In this document: positions 34,825 through 45,237 of the stretch, piece after piece
Layout: each line of letters opens with the position of its first letter
Position numbering within the stretch: position 1 is the stretch's first letter
Assembly: GCF_021730395.1 (NCBI RefSeq)
Contig: NC_069371.1
Location: forward strand, 50,540,001-50,604,000
From: Mercenaria mercenaria
Lineage: Eukaryota; Mollusca; Bivalvia; Venerida; Veneridae
Reading direction: 5' to 3'
DNA: 64,000 nucleotides
Program-made: the position numbers and the translations under genes
Notes under the pieces: generated by a model
The model's input: the letters and a program-made list of their open reading frames with translations, nothing else
Database searches by the model: none
Told to the model about the DNA's origin: nothing

Positions 34825-36289
34825 CAGTCGAAACTCGGTATCTCAAACTCGCTTACCTCGAAATTCCGCTTAAGGTAGTTCTGCACGTTTGAATCGAAAT
34901 TATTTCTACAATGTAGAATTTGATTAAACACTGTTTTTTTCAAAACTTCAGAATATACCTAGAAAATTAAGCAAATAAAAAAGATAGGGTCGTGTGCTTG
35001 ATTTTTTGCTAGACTGATTTGAAAAATAGGGACCTCACGTAATATTTCATAATTAGAGTCTATGGGAAAATCATAACTTTCTTAACATTTTCGCGAATAG
35101 AAATTTTTCTACAATGTAGATTTTGATGAAACTTCTCACAGTTGTAAATAAAGACATGGCCTACAATTTGATGAAATAAAATATATAGGTCCGTGTGCTT
35201 ATTTTTGAGATATTTGACCATGATTAAAGTAAACCGGACATTTCACGCTAATTTTGTGACGTTATTTTGAATTATTTAACATGTGATATGTTTTAATATC
35301 ATATTTTGACTTTACAATATAGCAACAGTACCATTGTAATAAATTTACACACAGGTTGCAATTAATTCATAAAATGATTTTCTGTTCCGTACGCCGAATC
35401 CAGTCTTTATTCTACTTTTTCCGGAAAAATGGCGTCACGCCATCACTTCCGGTTTATCAAACGTGCAGAACTACCTTAAGTCGAAGAAATTTTCAAGTAC
35501 CGTCAAATTTCCTTCTTTATATATGTAATTCAACTTCAGTTACGTCAAAATTTGACTTACCGAGACTCCGGATGTGTCGAAAAGGATTTTCAGTCCCGTC
35601 AATAACATTTAAGTGCATTGTAAACTCGGTAAGTCGAAGTGAGAAAAATATGCGATAAAATTTCGCACATGTCATTAAATGTGGTTGGTTTTTAACACAT
35701 GGCTATGTTTATTGCCTAACCAGAAAGCTGTGATGTCGAGCGATTATCAAAGTGAGATGACGTCATCCTTGTTTGCACGTGCCATAATGATAATTGTTTG
35801 ATGTAAACATTAGATTTCTTAGACTTTCATCAGCAGACATTTATTTTTGAGACGTTGTGAAAATTGCTTTTAATTAAAACTAATGAATTGATTGGTTTGA
35901 CCAGTTGGAATATTTAATGTGGATTAAGAGGTAATCGCGATGAGACTGTATAAAAATTAACTTCTTAGGGGAAAGCATCATTCGTTCAAAATGTCAGATC
36001 GAAATGCTGTCAGTCCTCTAGGAAAGAAACATAGTATAAAAAAGAAACTTGACTCAAAAACATTTGAAAAACTTAAAAGTTTAATAAACACAAACTGTAC
36101 GGAATCATGTACGCGTAAATTGCCGACAGCGTATACACGGCATCAAGGAAACAGTTCTGATTTTTCATTAAATCTGTTCGTAATGTGTACTCATTTCGTC
36201 CGTATACGTCCCTTCTCATAACTCGAATTTCGGTTATCTCGAAATAAAAAGCATGGTCCCTTGAAATTCGAGATACCGAGTTTCGACTG
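34825..36289 (+). mobile_element. pogo/Tigger-like DNA element, internally deleted, hosting a MITE
   Basis: Inverted ends 'cagtcgaaactcggtatctc' / 'gagataccgagtttcgactg' flanked by TA on both sides, the usual signature of pogo/Tigger (Tc1/mariner) elements. A 76-codon frame at 35991-36221, starting MSDRNAVSPLGKKHSIKKKL and preceded by 'tgtataaaaa', could be the remnant of a transposase N terminus. No DDE region is left. The piggyBac-like MITE at 34870-35479 sits near its left end. Confidence 0.7.
34870..35479 (+). mobile_element. piggyBac-like MITE, copy 1 (TTAA-flanked)
   Basis: TTAA + 'ggtagttctgcacgtttg' at the left and 'caaacgtgcagaactacc' + TTAA at the right: ~610 bp, non-coding. An internal sub-repeat around 'tttctacaatgtaga' is present at about 34,891 and 35,092. 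Confidence 0.85.
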
Positions 36290-36524
36290 TATATGTATTT
36301 TTAAGGTAGTTCTGCACGTTTGGATCCAACTTTTTTCTACAATGTAGAATTTGATTAAACTCTGATTTTTCAAAACTTCAGATTATACCTAGAAACTTCA
36401 GCAAATAAAAAGGATAGGGTAATGTGCTTGATTTTTTGCTAGACTGATTTGAAAAATAGGGACCTCACGTAATATTTCATAATTAGAGTCTATGGGAAAA
36501 TCATAACTTTCTTAACATTTTCGC
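34891..36524 (+). repeat. 1,634-bp tandem duplication, unit 1
   Basis: 34891-36451 is repeated almost base for base from 36525 (offset 1,634, then 1,635 after a one-base difference). The 100-codon frame at 35356-35658 recurs unchanged at 36990-37292. Confidence 0.95.
36301..36524 (+). mobile_element. piggyBac-like MITE, copy 2, left part only
   Basis: Starts TTAA + 'ggtagttctgcacgtttgg' next to the pogo-like right end and is cut at 36,524 by the duplication junction. Its intact counterpart is 37936-38545. Confidence 0.85.
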
Positions 36525-38086
36525 GAATCGAAATTATTTCTACAATGTAGAATTTGATTAAACACTGTTTTTTTCAAAACTTCAGAATATACCTAGAAAA
36601 TTAAGCAAATAAAAAAGATAGGGTCGTGTGCTTGATTTTTTGCTAGACTGATTTGAAAAATAGGGACCTCACGTAATATTTCATAATTAGAGTCTATGGG
36701 AAAATCATAACTTTCTTAACATTTTCGCGAATAGAAATTTTTCTACAATGTAGATTTTGATGAAACTTCTCACAGTTGTAAATAAAGACATGGCCTACAA
36801 TTTGATGAAATAAAATATATAGGTCCGTGTGCTTATTTTTGAGATATTTGACCATGATTAAAGTAAACCGGACATTTCACGCTAATTTTGTGACGTTATT
36901 TTGAATTATTTAACATGTGATATGTTTTAATATCATATTTTGACTTTACAATATAGCAACAGTACCATTGTAATAAATTTACACACAGGTTGCAATTAAT
37001 TCATAAAATGATTTTCTGTTCCGTACGCCGAATCCAGTCTTTATTCTACTTTTTCCGGAAAAATGGCGTCACGCCATCACTTCCGGTTTATCAAACGTGC
37101 AGAACTACCTTAAGTCGAAGAAATTTTCAAGTACCGTCAAATTTCCTTCTTTATATATGTAATTCAACTTCAGTTACGTCAAAATTTGACTTACCGAGAC
37201 TCCGGATGTGTCGAAAAGGATTTTCAGTCCCGTCAATAACATTTAAGTGCATTGTAAACTCGGTAAGTCGAAGTGAGAAAAATATGCGATAAAATTTCGC
37301 ACATGTCATTAAATGTGGTTGGTTTTTAACACATGGCTATGTTTATTGCCTAACCAGAAAGCTGTGATGTCGAGCGATTATCAAAGTGAGATGACGTCAT
37401 CCTTGTTTGCACGTGCCATAATGATAATTGTTTGATGTAAACATTAGATTTCTTAGACTTTCATCAGCAGACATTTATTTTTGAGACGTTGTGAAAATTG
37501 CTTTTAATTAAAACTAATGAATTGATTGGTTTGACCAGTTGGAATATTTAATGTGGATTAAGAGGTAATCGCGATGAGACTGTATAAAAATTAACTTCTT
37601 AGGGGAAAGCATCATTCGTTCAAAATGTCAGATCGAAATGCTGTCAGTCCTCTAGGAAAGAAACATAGTAATAAAAAAGAAACTTGACTCAAAAACATTT
37701 GAAAAACTTAAAAGTTTAATAAACACAAACTGTACGGAATCATGTACGCGTAAATTGCCGACAGCGTATACACGGCATCAAGGAAACAGTTCTGATTTTT
37801 CATTAAATCTGTTCGTAATGTGTACTCATTTCGTCCGTATACGTCCCTTCTCATAACTCGAATTTCGGTTATCTCGAAATAAAAAGCATGGTCCCTTGAA
37901 ATTCGAGATACCGAGTTTCGACTGTATATGTATTTTTAAGGTAGTTCTGCACGTTTGGATCCAACTTTTTTCTACAATGTAGAATTTGATTAAACTCTGA
38001 TTTTTCAAAACTTCAGATTATACCTAGAAACTTCAGCAAATAAAAAGGATAGGGTAATGTGCTTGATTTTTTGCTAGACTGATTTG
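36525..38086 (+). repeat. 1,634-bp tandem duplication, unit 2
   Basis: Near-exact copy of 34891-36451. Identity stops near 38,086, where the second MITE continues into its own sequence. Confidence 0.95.
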
Positions 38087-38545
38087 AAAAATTTGGGTCT
38101 CACGCAGTTTTTCATAATTGAAGTCTATGGGAAAATCATAACTTTCAAAACATTTTCGCGAACAGAAATTTTCCTACAATGTAGATTTTGATGAAACTTC
38201 TTACGGTTGTAAATAAACATAAGGCCTATAATGTGGTAAAATAAAATGTATAGGTCCATGTGCTTATTTTTGAGATATTTGACCATGTTTAAAGTGTACC
38301 GACTATTTCACGCTAATTTTAAGACATTGTATTGAATTATTCAACATGAATTTTGTTTTAATATCATAGTTTGATTTTAGAAATATAGTAACAGTGCCAT
38401 TTTAATAAATTTACTCACAGGTTGTCATTAATTCACAAAATGATTTTCATTTCCGTACGCCGAATCCAGGCTTTATTCTACGTTTTCCGGATAACTGACG
38501 TTACGCCATCACTTCCGGTTTATCAAACGTGCAGAACTACCTTAA
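37936..38545 (+). mobile_element. piggyBac-like MITE, copy 3 (complete)
   Basis: TTAA + 'ggtagttctgcacgtttgg' ... 'caaacgtgcagaactacc' + TTAA, 610 bp. Diverged from copy 1 in the interior. Confidence 0.85.
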
Positions 38546-38650
38546 AGATAAATGATATCTTGTCAAAATGGTAGATTCATAATAATAGAATCATAGCAAT
38601 TCATTGTACTTCGTGTAATTAAATATTTTAGCTGTTAAAATTGCACGTTT

Positions 38651-38681
<31 letters not shown>

Positions 38682-39428
38682 GCCTCTTCAAGTAAAATCT
38701 TTCTCCAGGTTTGAAGTACATAACCCTCTAAGGTATTTCTTAATGAAAGAAGAGAAAAATATTAAGATTTAACGCAAATCACCAGGCGTAACACATTTCA
38801 TCAGTCTTATGTTTGACACTCCGAAGTCTGCGAATTTGATAATTCTATTACATGTAGCGTGGCTAGGTGTTTCCATTGTAACGCATTTTCTTTCACTTTT
38901 TTTTTTATATAATTATGGTAATGGGGTTTTCGACGGCTTCAATGTCATTTTCTTTATAAGTTAAATGAAGTATTTGCCGTTTAAACTGTTAAAAGTTAGC
39001 TTATGAATTAAAAATAGTCAATGCTCAAATCACATGATTTCAAGATGAAATCTATAAATTCTGCTTAATTTTGTTTGGTTGATAAACATAATAACGTTGG
39101 TGCGTCTGTGGCGGCATTGTAACGCAACAATGTCTTGTGGCGTTTCTGAGGTCATTTATTCATTATTTCGGCGGTATCAATTAAGAGAGTCCACAAAAAT
39201 AAATAAACAAACTCATTTTGGTTATCGTAAATTCTTACGTTTGCTTCTGGTTGGACATGCGCACATTCATACTTTACGACTTACTAGACTGTGTGTGTGT
39301 GTGTGTGTGTGTTGTAATTTTTTTTATTTATTTTTTTTTTTTGTCTTTCTTTTTGACAAAATGTATCACTATGCATTCGAACAGTGAGTAAATGATTTTA
39401 AGTTCATGATAAAATGTGATGATTTCAG
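38546..39428. other. Unassigned DNA with T-rich and GT tracts
   Basis: A long T run at 38662-38680 and a GT microsatellite at 39290-39312. The plus frame 39079-39387 crosses both and is not supported. Confidence 0.4.
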
Positions 39429-39562
39429 GTATGTCGGTTCATAAAGACGCCTGATGTCGGGACGGTGAAGGCACGTCTACAAGATAATGTGGTGTAAACA
39501 GATGGTAAACGTAATTTCCGGACACAGATGCGACTTGCAAGGGTCAAAATCTTTATATTATG
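39429..39562 (+). other. Exon-like cassette 1
   Basis: Bounded by a 3' splice-site-like 'gatttcag' and a 5' splice-site-like 'gtaagt'. The 134 bp between are homologous to 42426-42557, including 'ggtatgtc', 'ggtgaagc', 'acaagat' and 'taatttccgg'. No long frame, so a non-coding or untranslated exon is likelier. Confidence 0.4.
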
Positions 39563-40060
39563 GTAAGTACCATAAACGTGTGGTACGGTGGTCTAGAGTG
39601 AATAATATGAAATAAGACGAAGTCTCAAAGCGAGCTGAAAGAAATCAGATTTAGCTAAAAAATAATATACATGTCATTTATATGTAACACAGAAACTATT
39701 CACTACTCAAAAGAATTCGCGAGAACGTTACCGTATTCACATATTTTCTTTCATTTTATCTATTTTATCAACAACTTCAAATAGTTGTTGTATATATATT
39801 TCTCCAACTTGAATGACACCTACATACATAGGGGTTGCGGCTTCATGTCACTAAAGTTACTGTTTTAAGTAATATACCGGAAGTCATTACGTAACAATTA
39901 TGCAATTGACATGATAAAGCATAGGTCACCTAGGTAATCAAGACCCTAACTTTATTTCGAGAATGTTCCCTAATTAGAGCGGATCATAAAATTTACTGAA
40001 GCATATAAGATTACTTTGATGTGACAATGTCATAAAAACGCACTCGGATTAATAATATTG
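39563..40060. other. Unassigned DNA between exon-like cassette 1 and the next repeat
   Basis: AT-rich, no frame or recognised repeat. Confidence 0.35.
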
Positions 40061-40265
40061 AACCGCGCCATGGGAAAACCAACATCCAGACCGGTCTGCG
40101 CATCCGCGTGGTCTGGAGCCATGCTGGTCGGAAAGCCACTATGTTGTTTTTTTCATTGTACGGCTTACATATCACGTGGCGGAGCTGTAATAAACATTTC
40201 ACGCGATATCTAGTATTTTAAAATCTATCAGAATTTATATACATGTACTTTGTGTACTTTGGAAC
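40061..40265 (+). mobile_element. Palindromic clam MITE (deleted) within a larger repeat
   Basis: 'ccgcgccatgggaaaaccaac' shortened family copy to about 40,165, then 'tatcacgtggcggagctg' ... 'gatatctagtattttaaaat', which also follows the MITE at 51965-52187. The arms are mostly lost. Confidence 0.7.
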
Positions 40266-40279
40266 TTTATGGATATTTA

Positions 40280-40435
40280 CATTTATCACATCCGTGCAGT
40301 CTGATCATGATCGGCACTATTCGCCATTCAGTCAGTATCTTTTTGGTAAGCACCACTTTTAATAGTTAATGGTACTGTCCAAATTGAAAGATGGAGAAGA
40401 TCATTATAGAAATTTAGCAGGGCAAGGGTTAACAA
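40280..40435 (+). repeat. Clam interspersed repeat, copy 2
   Basis: 'gtgcagtctgatcatgatcgg', 'attcagtcagtatctttttgg', 'tggtactgtccaaattgaaa'. Same order as 22292-22485. Confidence 0.7.
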
Positions 40436-41065
40436 CAGATAAAGAATGTAAGTGTAGAACACCCCTCCCCGCTACCCGCCCCCTCTCTATTAAATCTAAC
40501 CGTTGCATTCACCATCCGAACTACTTTGATATTGTCAAATAAAACTTTCGAATTCAAAGAATCAGTAGAAATAAAAAAAATAACAATTATAAGATGATTA
40601 ATATTTTTTGAATACGGAATGAATTGATCTCGATTTGAGTATAATTGGAAACAAAATAAAAAACTGGACTTTGTTAATTGAACATTTCATTTTTAGCTTC
40701 ATCTTTAAATTATATTGCATGTATCATGTAAGCTTATTACCATAGGTGGTTAGTTCTGTGAGATCATGTTAGGAAATGAAATAAAAACTTCAGAATTACT
40801 TTATAAATTCATGGAAAATATCATTTTTTTTTTATTTTTTCTTAACCTAAATTTGTCGAGATCAAAATTACTGCAAAAAATAGTTTATTAATCCAAAATC
40901 ATCAATGGTAATACGCATTAAAGTATACCAGGTGTGGTTTTGCAAAGATATTTTTCTTTATCTTGTGGTGGATATTTACTATAAAATAAATTCATTACTG
41001 ATCGAATAGATTGAAATACAATGTAACTCTAACGCAATTTATATTGTGCGGTCAAGTCTTTTTGC
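40436..41065. other. Unassigned AT-rich DNA
   Basis: No frame, tRNA box or shared repeat recognised. Confidence 0.4.
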
Positions 41066-41074
41066 CCTACATAG

Positions 41075-41116
41075 ATTGCGCATGCGTGAAAATTGTCTCC
41101 CGTTGCTAGGGCAATA
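41075..41116 (+). promoter_or_regulatory. Promoter-like patch: NRF1-type and RFX X-box-type motifs
   Basis: 'ttgcgcatgcgtg' is close to the NRF1 site (YGCGCATGCGCR) and 'gttgctagggcaat', 12 bp on, is close to the RFX X-box palindrome (GTTGCC..GGCAAC). Both mark promoters in animals. Direction and activity are inferred. Confidence 0.3.
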
Positions 41117-41282
41117 GCTCTCTGTACAAAGATTTATACTTGCGTTACCGTAAAGCTCGATTCTTTGAGCTCGCTATTAGTAAAACTTCTGAAAAAAATT
41201 CAAATGACATTATGTAGCGGCTCAAAATTTGAGTCAATTTCAAAACAGAAACTATCGGCTGCTAGCTCTACTTGAACAATCA
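41117..41282 (+). other. Possible first exon after the promoter-like patch
   Basis: Ends at 'aacaatca|gtaaga', a 5' splice-site-like sequence. The start is not defined, and the 60-codon frame 41093-41275 across it has no recognised homology. Confidence 0.25.
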
Positions 41283-41403
41283 GTAAGATTGACTGAAGTA
41301 TCTAATACATGGTACATATTTATATAAAATTCTACAGAACACCCATATTTAGCAAATTAACAAAACGATACATTTTTTTTATTTATCCTTCATTTACTTT
41401 CAG

Positions 41404-41503
41404 ATCTCTATGTGCATGCGAATATCTTCAGCCGACTTGTAAAATGTCCAAACAGCTCCAACTGCTACCTAAGATGATAACACGGACGATAAAGAAATGA
41501 AGG
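41404..41503 (+). other. Exon-like segment between 'tttcag' and 'gttagt'
   Basis: A pyrimidine-rich tract (ttatccttcatttactttcag) precedes it and 'agg|gttagt' ends it. No long frame. It may belong with the segments at 42426 and 44677. Confidence 0.3.
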
Positions 41504-42425
41504 GTTAGTTGGCTTTTAAATTAAATTTTGTTTTGTGGTTTGACACTGATCAGGTGTGAAATGCTACAGAGCACCTATATTGAGCATAACCGATAGACTA
41601 TATTTTTTTGAGTTAGAACTTATGTAAAGTTGCCTTTTTAAAAAAATGTAATCAGAAGCAGACACCTTACCGACAATTATCATCGTGTACATAAATGCAC
41701 GTTTTCTTAAAATGTCGTCAGATGACGTACTAATTATATGCACTACTTCCGCTCTAGACTTCCCTAGTATTCTCTTAATGACGTTTTTCGCACTTGTATC
41801 AATGCAGACTTGTGACATTTGCGTGTTTTCAGCCAAATGTCCCCATAAAAAAAAAATAATTTGTAAATTTTCCAAAGAACCGATGTCATGGTGAAGTTAT
41901 TTCTATTTCCTATTCGCCACGTTATACTGACTTTTGGAATATTAATGCCAGTATTTCCAGTATCTTTCTAAAGTTTATCTATCGGAAGAATATGATCATT
42001 TAGAAACTTGAGTGATAATTTAGAGCAATAGAATGACGTCCTCTCTTCCGACTGTGCAGAGAAAAAAGTTCTCGCCGATAGGTTTGCCTTGTTAGCTTCC
42101 GGCGGATATTTTCAAATCCGTTCTCGAAAAGGCCTGCTCTTAAAGTTTTGTACAACGCACGCATTTATACTTCATCTGTGTTACATTAGTTAACACATTC
42201 TCTTTCTGATGTTGCCACGTTTTCAGTTTCTATAATTATCTTGCTGATAATGTTTCAGAAGTGTAGATTTTGAAATGATGAACGATTAGACAGTCTGTTT
42301 GTGAGACAATTTCATACATCTGTTAAGATCAGTTTTTGCGTAAATTTTATAAAGGAATTACCGATTTAATGAATCGAAACTATAAGCGATTAGTATTGAT
42401 AAATAATGAATTGTGATTGTTTCAG
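41504..42425. other. Unassigned DNA, possibly intronic
   Basis: The overlapping frames 41564-41875 (-) and 41685-41894 (+) have no recognised family. Confidence 0.35.
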
Positions 42426-42557
42426 GTATGTCTGCTTCACTACGATTGACAAAACTTGCACATCTACTTTCAAACTGGTGAAAGCACGACTTCAAGATGT
42501 AAACTAAAAAAGAAGATGGTAATTTCCGGCCACAAGTGTCAAAATCTTAAAATTAGG
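42426..42557 (+). other. Exon-like cassette 2
   Basis: Homologue of 39429-39562: 'tgtttcag|gtatgtctgcttc' at the start and 'attagg|gtaagt' at the end, 132 bp. Both splice-type borders are conserved, which would be unexpected for neutral DNA. Confidence 0.42.
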
Positions 42558-42889
42558 GTAAGTCTTAATTTTTATTGGTATGCTTAATTTTTTTCGCGTG
42601 TGGGACGTGGAGCAAGTCACGTGACAGGTTTTCGATACTGTACAGATTTTTTTTATTCGTAGATGTGTGATACACTAATACTTTATTTGAATGATAAAAT
42701 ATTATATTTTTGTATAAATATTTTATCATTTTTTTTTTAAAAAAAATAAGAAAAAATTTTGGGTCACGTGACACGTTTCGTCCATCTTCGTAACACACAG
42801 TAAGTTTCGACCATCTTCAACTTTCGCTTTCGGATGGTTGTGACCTAGTTCACACGATCCTTTTGTCCACGATTGGAGACGCGCAAATT

Positions 42890-43014
42890 TCATACTGATT
42901 TTAAAACATTTTTCGGAATGACATAACGTGTAAGAAAAATAGAAACGTTGCTCTTATAATAAATTTACTCATCGATTACGTTTAATTCATAAGGTTGTTT
43001 TCATCCAGGCTTTA
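42890..43014 (+). mobile_element. piggyBac-like MITE, interrupted copy, left piece
   Basis: 'tgattttaaaacatttttcgg' ... 'ataataaatttactcatcg' ... 'tccaggcttta' aligns with the right half of the MITE at 37936-38545. The right piece resumes at 43949. Confidence 0.65.
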
Positions 43015-43948
43015 CACTAGCGGATCCAGAGGGGGGCGCACCAGGCGCGCAACCCCTCTAAAATTGCCGGAGCATACGTAATTTGTCTTTTGTTTGGGTA
43101 CAATTACTGCAGAAAATATACACGTTTCTCGCTCGCTACGCTCACGTACATTATTTGTCTTTTGTTCTGACTGAAAATTAAAAAAAAAAAGTTTGTTTTT
43201 TTCACGCTCGCTTTGCTCGCATGGGTGAAAAATATGCATTTTTCTTGCTCGCTACACTCGAATACGTAATTTGTCTTCTGTTCTGTGTTAGAAATATAAA
43301 ATATGAGCCGCGCCATGAGAAAACCAACATAGTGCGTTTCCGACCATCATTGATCCAGACCAGCCTGTGCATCTGCAGTCTGGTCAGGATCCATGATGTT
43401 CGCTAACAGTTTCTGTTATTCCAATAGGCTTTGAAAGCGAACAGCTTGGATCCTTACCAGACTGTAGGGATGCGCAGGCTGGTCTTGATCCATGCAGGTC
43501 GCAAACGCACTAGGTTGGTTTTCTCATGGTGCGGCTCATATGTATTTTTTTTCTCTGTCGCATAGGTAATTTTTTTGTTCTGGGTGAAAAAAAATGCATT
43601 GTTTTCTCGCTCGCTCTGCTTGCACATTTAAAACAGAATTAGTCCTAGGTAAACCCTCCCCGTAAAAATCCTCAGAAATCTGGCTAAGAAATTCCTAGAT
43701 ACTTACGAACGAATTAGTCTGAAAATTCATAAAACATTACTTTAATTAATATGTTACTTGTATTGATTTTGTCACAAAACCTGTGATTTGTGAATACCAG
43801 ATAAAGTACCTAAGAACACACAGAATGCACCAGATGGGGCAATTATTTTCAAAATTTTCAGGGGGAGCATGACCCAAGACCCCCCAAGTTGCTCTACACT
43901 ACGATTTATTTACGTCCCCTCTAACACCAAATCCTATATCCGACACTG
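43015..43948. mobile_element. 934-bp insertion with GCTTTA target repeats
   Basis: Inserted into a piggyBac-like MITE: GCTTTA stands on both sides (43009-43014 and 43949-43954), and 'ccaggctttattctacg' is continuous in the uninterrupted copy at 38,466. Ends are 'cactagcggatccag' and, reversed, 'agtgtcggatatagg', an imperfect inverted repeat. The inside has a degenerate repeat of 'tttctcgctcgctacgctc' and 'taatttgtcttttgttc' and hosts a palindromic MITE. Superfamily not identified. Confidence 0.65.
43302..43540. mobile_element. Palindromic clam MITE, copy 2
   Basis: 'tatgagccgcgccatgagaaa' ... 'ttttctcatggtgcggctcata'. Almost the whole ~240 bp is one imperfect palindrome with inner 'gatccagaccagcctgtgcat' arms. 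Inserted in the 934-bp element. Confidence 0.85.
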
Positions 43949-44019
43949 CTTTATTCCACGTTTTCCTGATTAATCACCTTTTAAACATTACTTCCGGTTT
44001 AGAAGGGTAGAACTACCTG
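43949..44019 (+). mobile_element. piggyBac-like MITE, interrupted copy, right piece
   Basis: 'ctttattccacgttttcc' ... 'attacttccggttta' ... 'gtagaactacc' is the MITE's right end; its TTAA is lost. Confidence 0.65.
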
Positions 44020-44028
44020 CTTGTAAAA

Positions 44029-44319
44029 GACCCGCCCACCAGCTCAGTAGGTAGAGCGTCGGTCTACGGATCGCGGTGTCGCGAGTTCGATCCTCTGGCT
44101 AGGCGTATGTTCTCCGTGACTATTTGATAAACGACATTGTGTCTGAAATCATTAGTCCTCCACCTCTGATTCATGTGGGGAAATTGGCTGTTACTTGCGG
44201 AGAACATGTTTGTACTGGTACAAAATCCAGGAACACTGGTTAGGTTAACTGCCCGACGTTACATGACTGAAATACTGTTGAAAAATGGCGTAAAACCCAA
44301 AAACAAAAACAAACAAAAA
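44029..44319 (+). repeat. Full-length tRNA-derived SINE with 13-bp target duplication
   Basis: The head is tRNA-like: A box in 'agctcagtaggtagag', B box 'gagttcgatcc'. The body has 'cttgcggagaacatgtttgt' and 'ccaggaacactggttaggtt', and the tail is 'ggcgtaaaacccaaaaac' with A/C-rich repeats. 'cctgcttgtaaaa' (44016-44028) and 'cctgcttgtagaa' (44320-44332) are the target copies. Pol III transcribed, moved by an unknown LINE. Confidence 0.9.
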
Positions 44320-44529
44320 CCTGCTTGTAGAATGAGAACTTCATGAGTCTTCATCATGTTTCAGATGTTTTTAAAGAATGCACTGTTACAAATTAACATT
44401 GTATTTGTTTGCATACAAATATCATATTTAATATTAATCCTACTTGTTGATAAATACTATTGGAACACAAAAAGGTACATGTCTGTGTCATAAAATCACC
44501 TGATGAATAATAATTGTATTCAACGAAAT

Positions 44530-44610
44530 AATCATTTATATGTATGTGCGTTGCATGTGTGTGCGACAGTGCGTGTGCGCACAAAATGTGTGTGTGTTTG
44601 TGTGTTTTAA
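44530..44610 (+). repeat. GT-rich simple repeat
   Basis: Mixed 'gtgtgtgcg' and 'tgtgtgtgtttgtgtg' tracts. Confidence 0.75.
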
Positions 44611-44676
44611 TAGAGATGTTTTGCTAGATGATTTCATATTTGTATACGAGTTCGAATTAAATAATTTATATTTCAG

Positions 44677-44770
44677 GTCGAAGAGAAGTATACGTCTCCT
44701 GGCGGTAAACAGAATACAGCACGGCATTTTGCTTCATATACGTGTTATTCAAAAGACAACAACAGTTTAA
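44677..44770 (+). other. Possible exon start after 'atatttcag'
   Basis: 'ttatatttcag|gtcgaagagaag' is splice-acceptor-like and opens into the tail of a 76-codon frame (44540-44770). No donor or polyadenylation site was pinned, so this is weak. Confidence 0.2.
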
Positions 44771-44870
44771 AGCCAAAGGAACCCAATCTAACAAATTGTG
44801 TCAGTCTTTGGACATTCGAAATTCTCCCCTTTGCTGATGAAATACCATCTATCATTTAATGGATATTTAA

Positions 44871-44928
44871 CTAGAACAGAACAGAACAGAACAGAACAGA
44901 ACAGAACAGAACGGACCAGAACAGAACT
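44871..44928 (+). repeat. (AGAAC)n pentanucleotide repeat
   Basis: About 11 units of agaac, with one or two imperfect units near the end. Confidence 0.95.
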
Positions 44929-45189
44929 CTCAGTCAGCATTTACATCTCTGTAAACGGCATCGATATTGCATATAATTTATCATATATTTATCGATTTAT
45001 AACTGGTATTCTGCGGACTCCGTAATTGATACATAGCCATTTTCTTGACAAAATATTGATAAATCAGTTGATAGACCGATACCGAATTTGGATTTTGCTG
45101 TTATCCGAATTCAGAAAGCAGCATAATACAATAAGTACAATGATTATCAAGATTTATAAAAAATGTTTCACCTAGAGTTATTTTGACAT

Positions 45190-45237
45190 AGGAAATTCTA
45201 CACGTCTGACAAACCGGAAGTAAAGGCATGACGTCAT
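45190..45237 (-). mobile_element. piggyBac-like MITE fragment left of the Mutator-like element
   Basis: 'cacgtctgacaaaccggaag' + 'taaaggcatgacgtcattt' aligns with the reversed end of the MITE family. The rest resumes at 49608. Confidence 0.6.

Noticed and set aside
35356-35658. 100-codon plus-strand frame, repeated at 36990-37292
   Set aside because: It spans the MITE right end and host-element DNA; its exact repetition comes from the tandem duplication, not from selection on a protein.
36191-36373. 60-codon minus-strand frame, repeated at 37826-38008
   Set aside because: Lies across the pogo-like end and MITE start; duplicated only because the DNA unit is duplicated.
39079-39387. 102-codon plus-strand frame
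   Set aside because: Its C-terminal half is encoded by the GT repeat and T runs; no recognisable domain.
44035-44105. Functional tRNA gene
   Set aside because: The tRNA-like head has A and B boxes but is joined to the SINE body and tail and lies between SINE target duplications.
44871-44928. AGAACA repeats as nuclear-receptor half-sites
   Set aside because: A plain pentanucleotide microsatellite; molluscs lack the classical glucocorticoid/androgen receptors that use this half-site.
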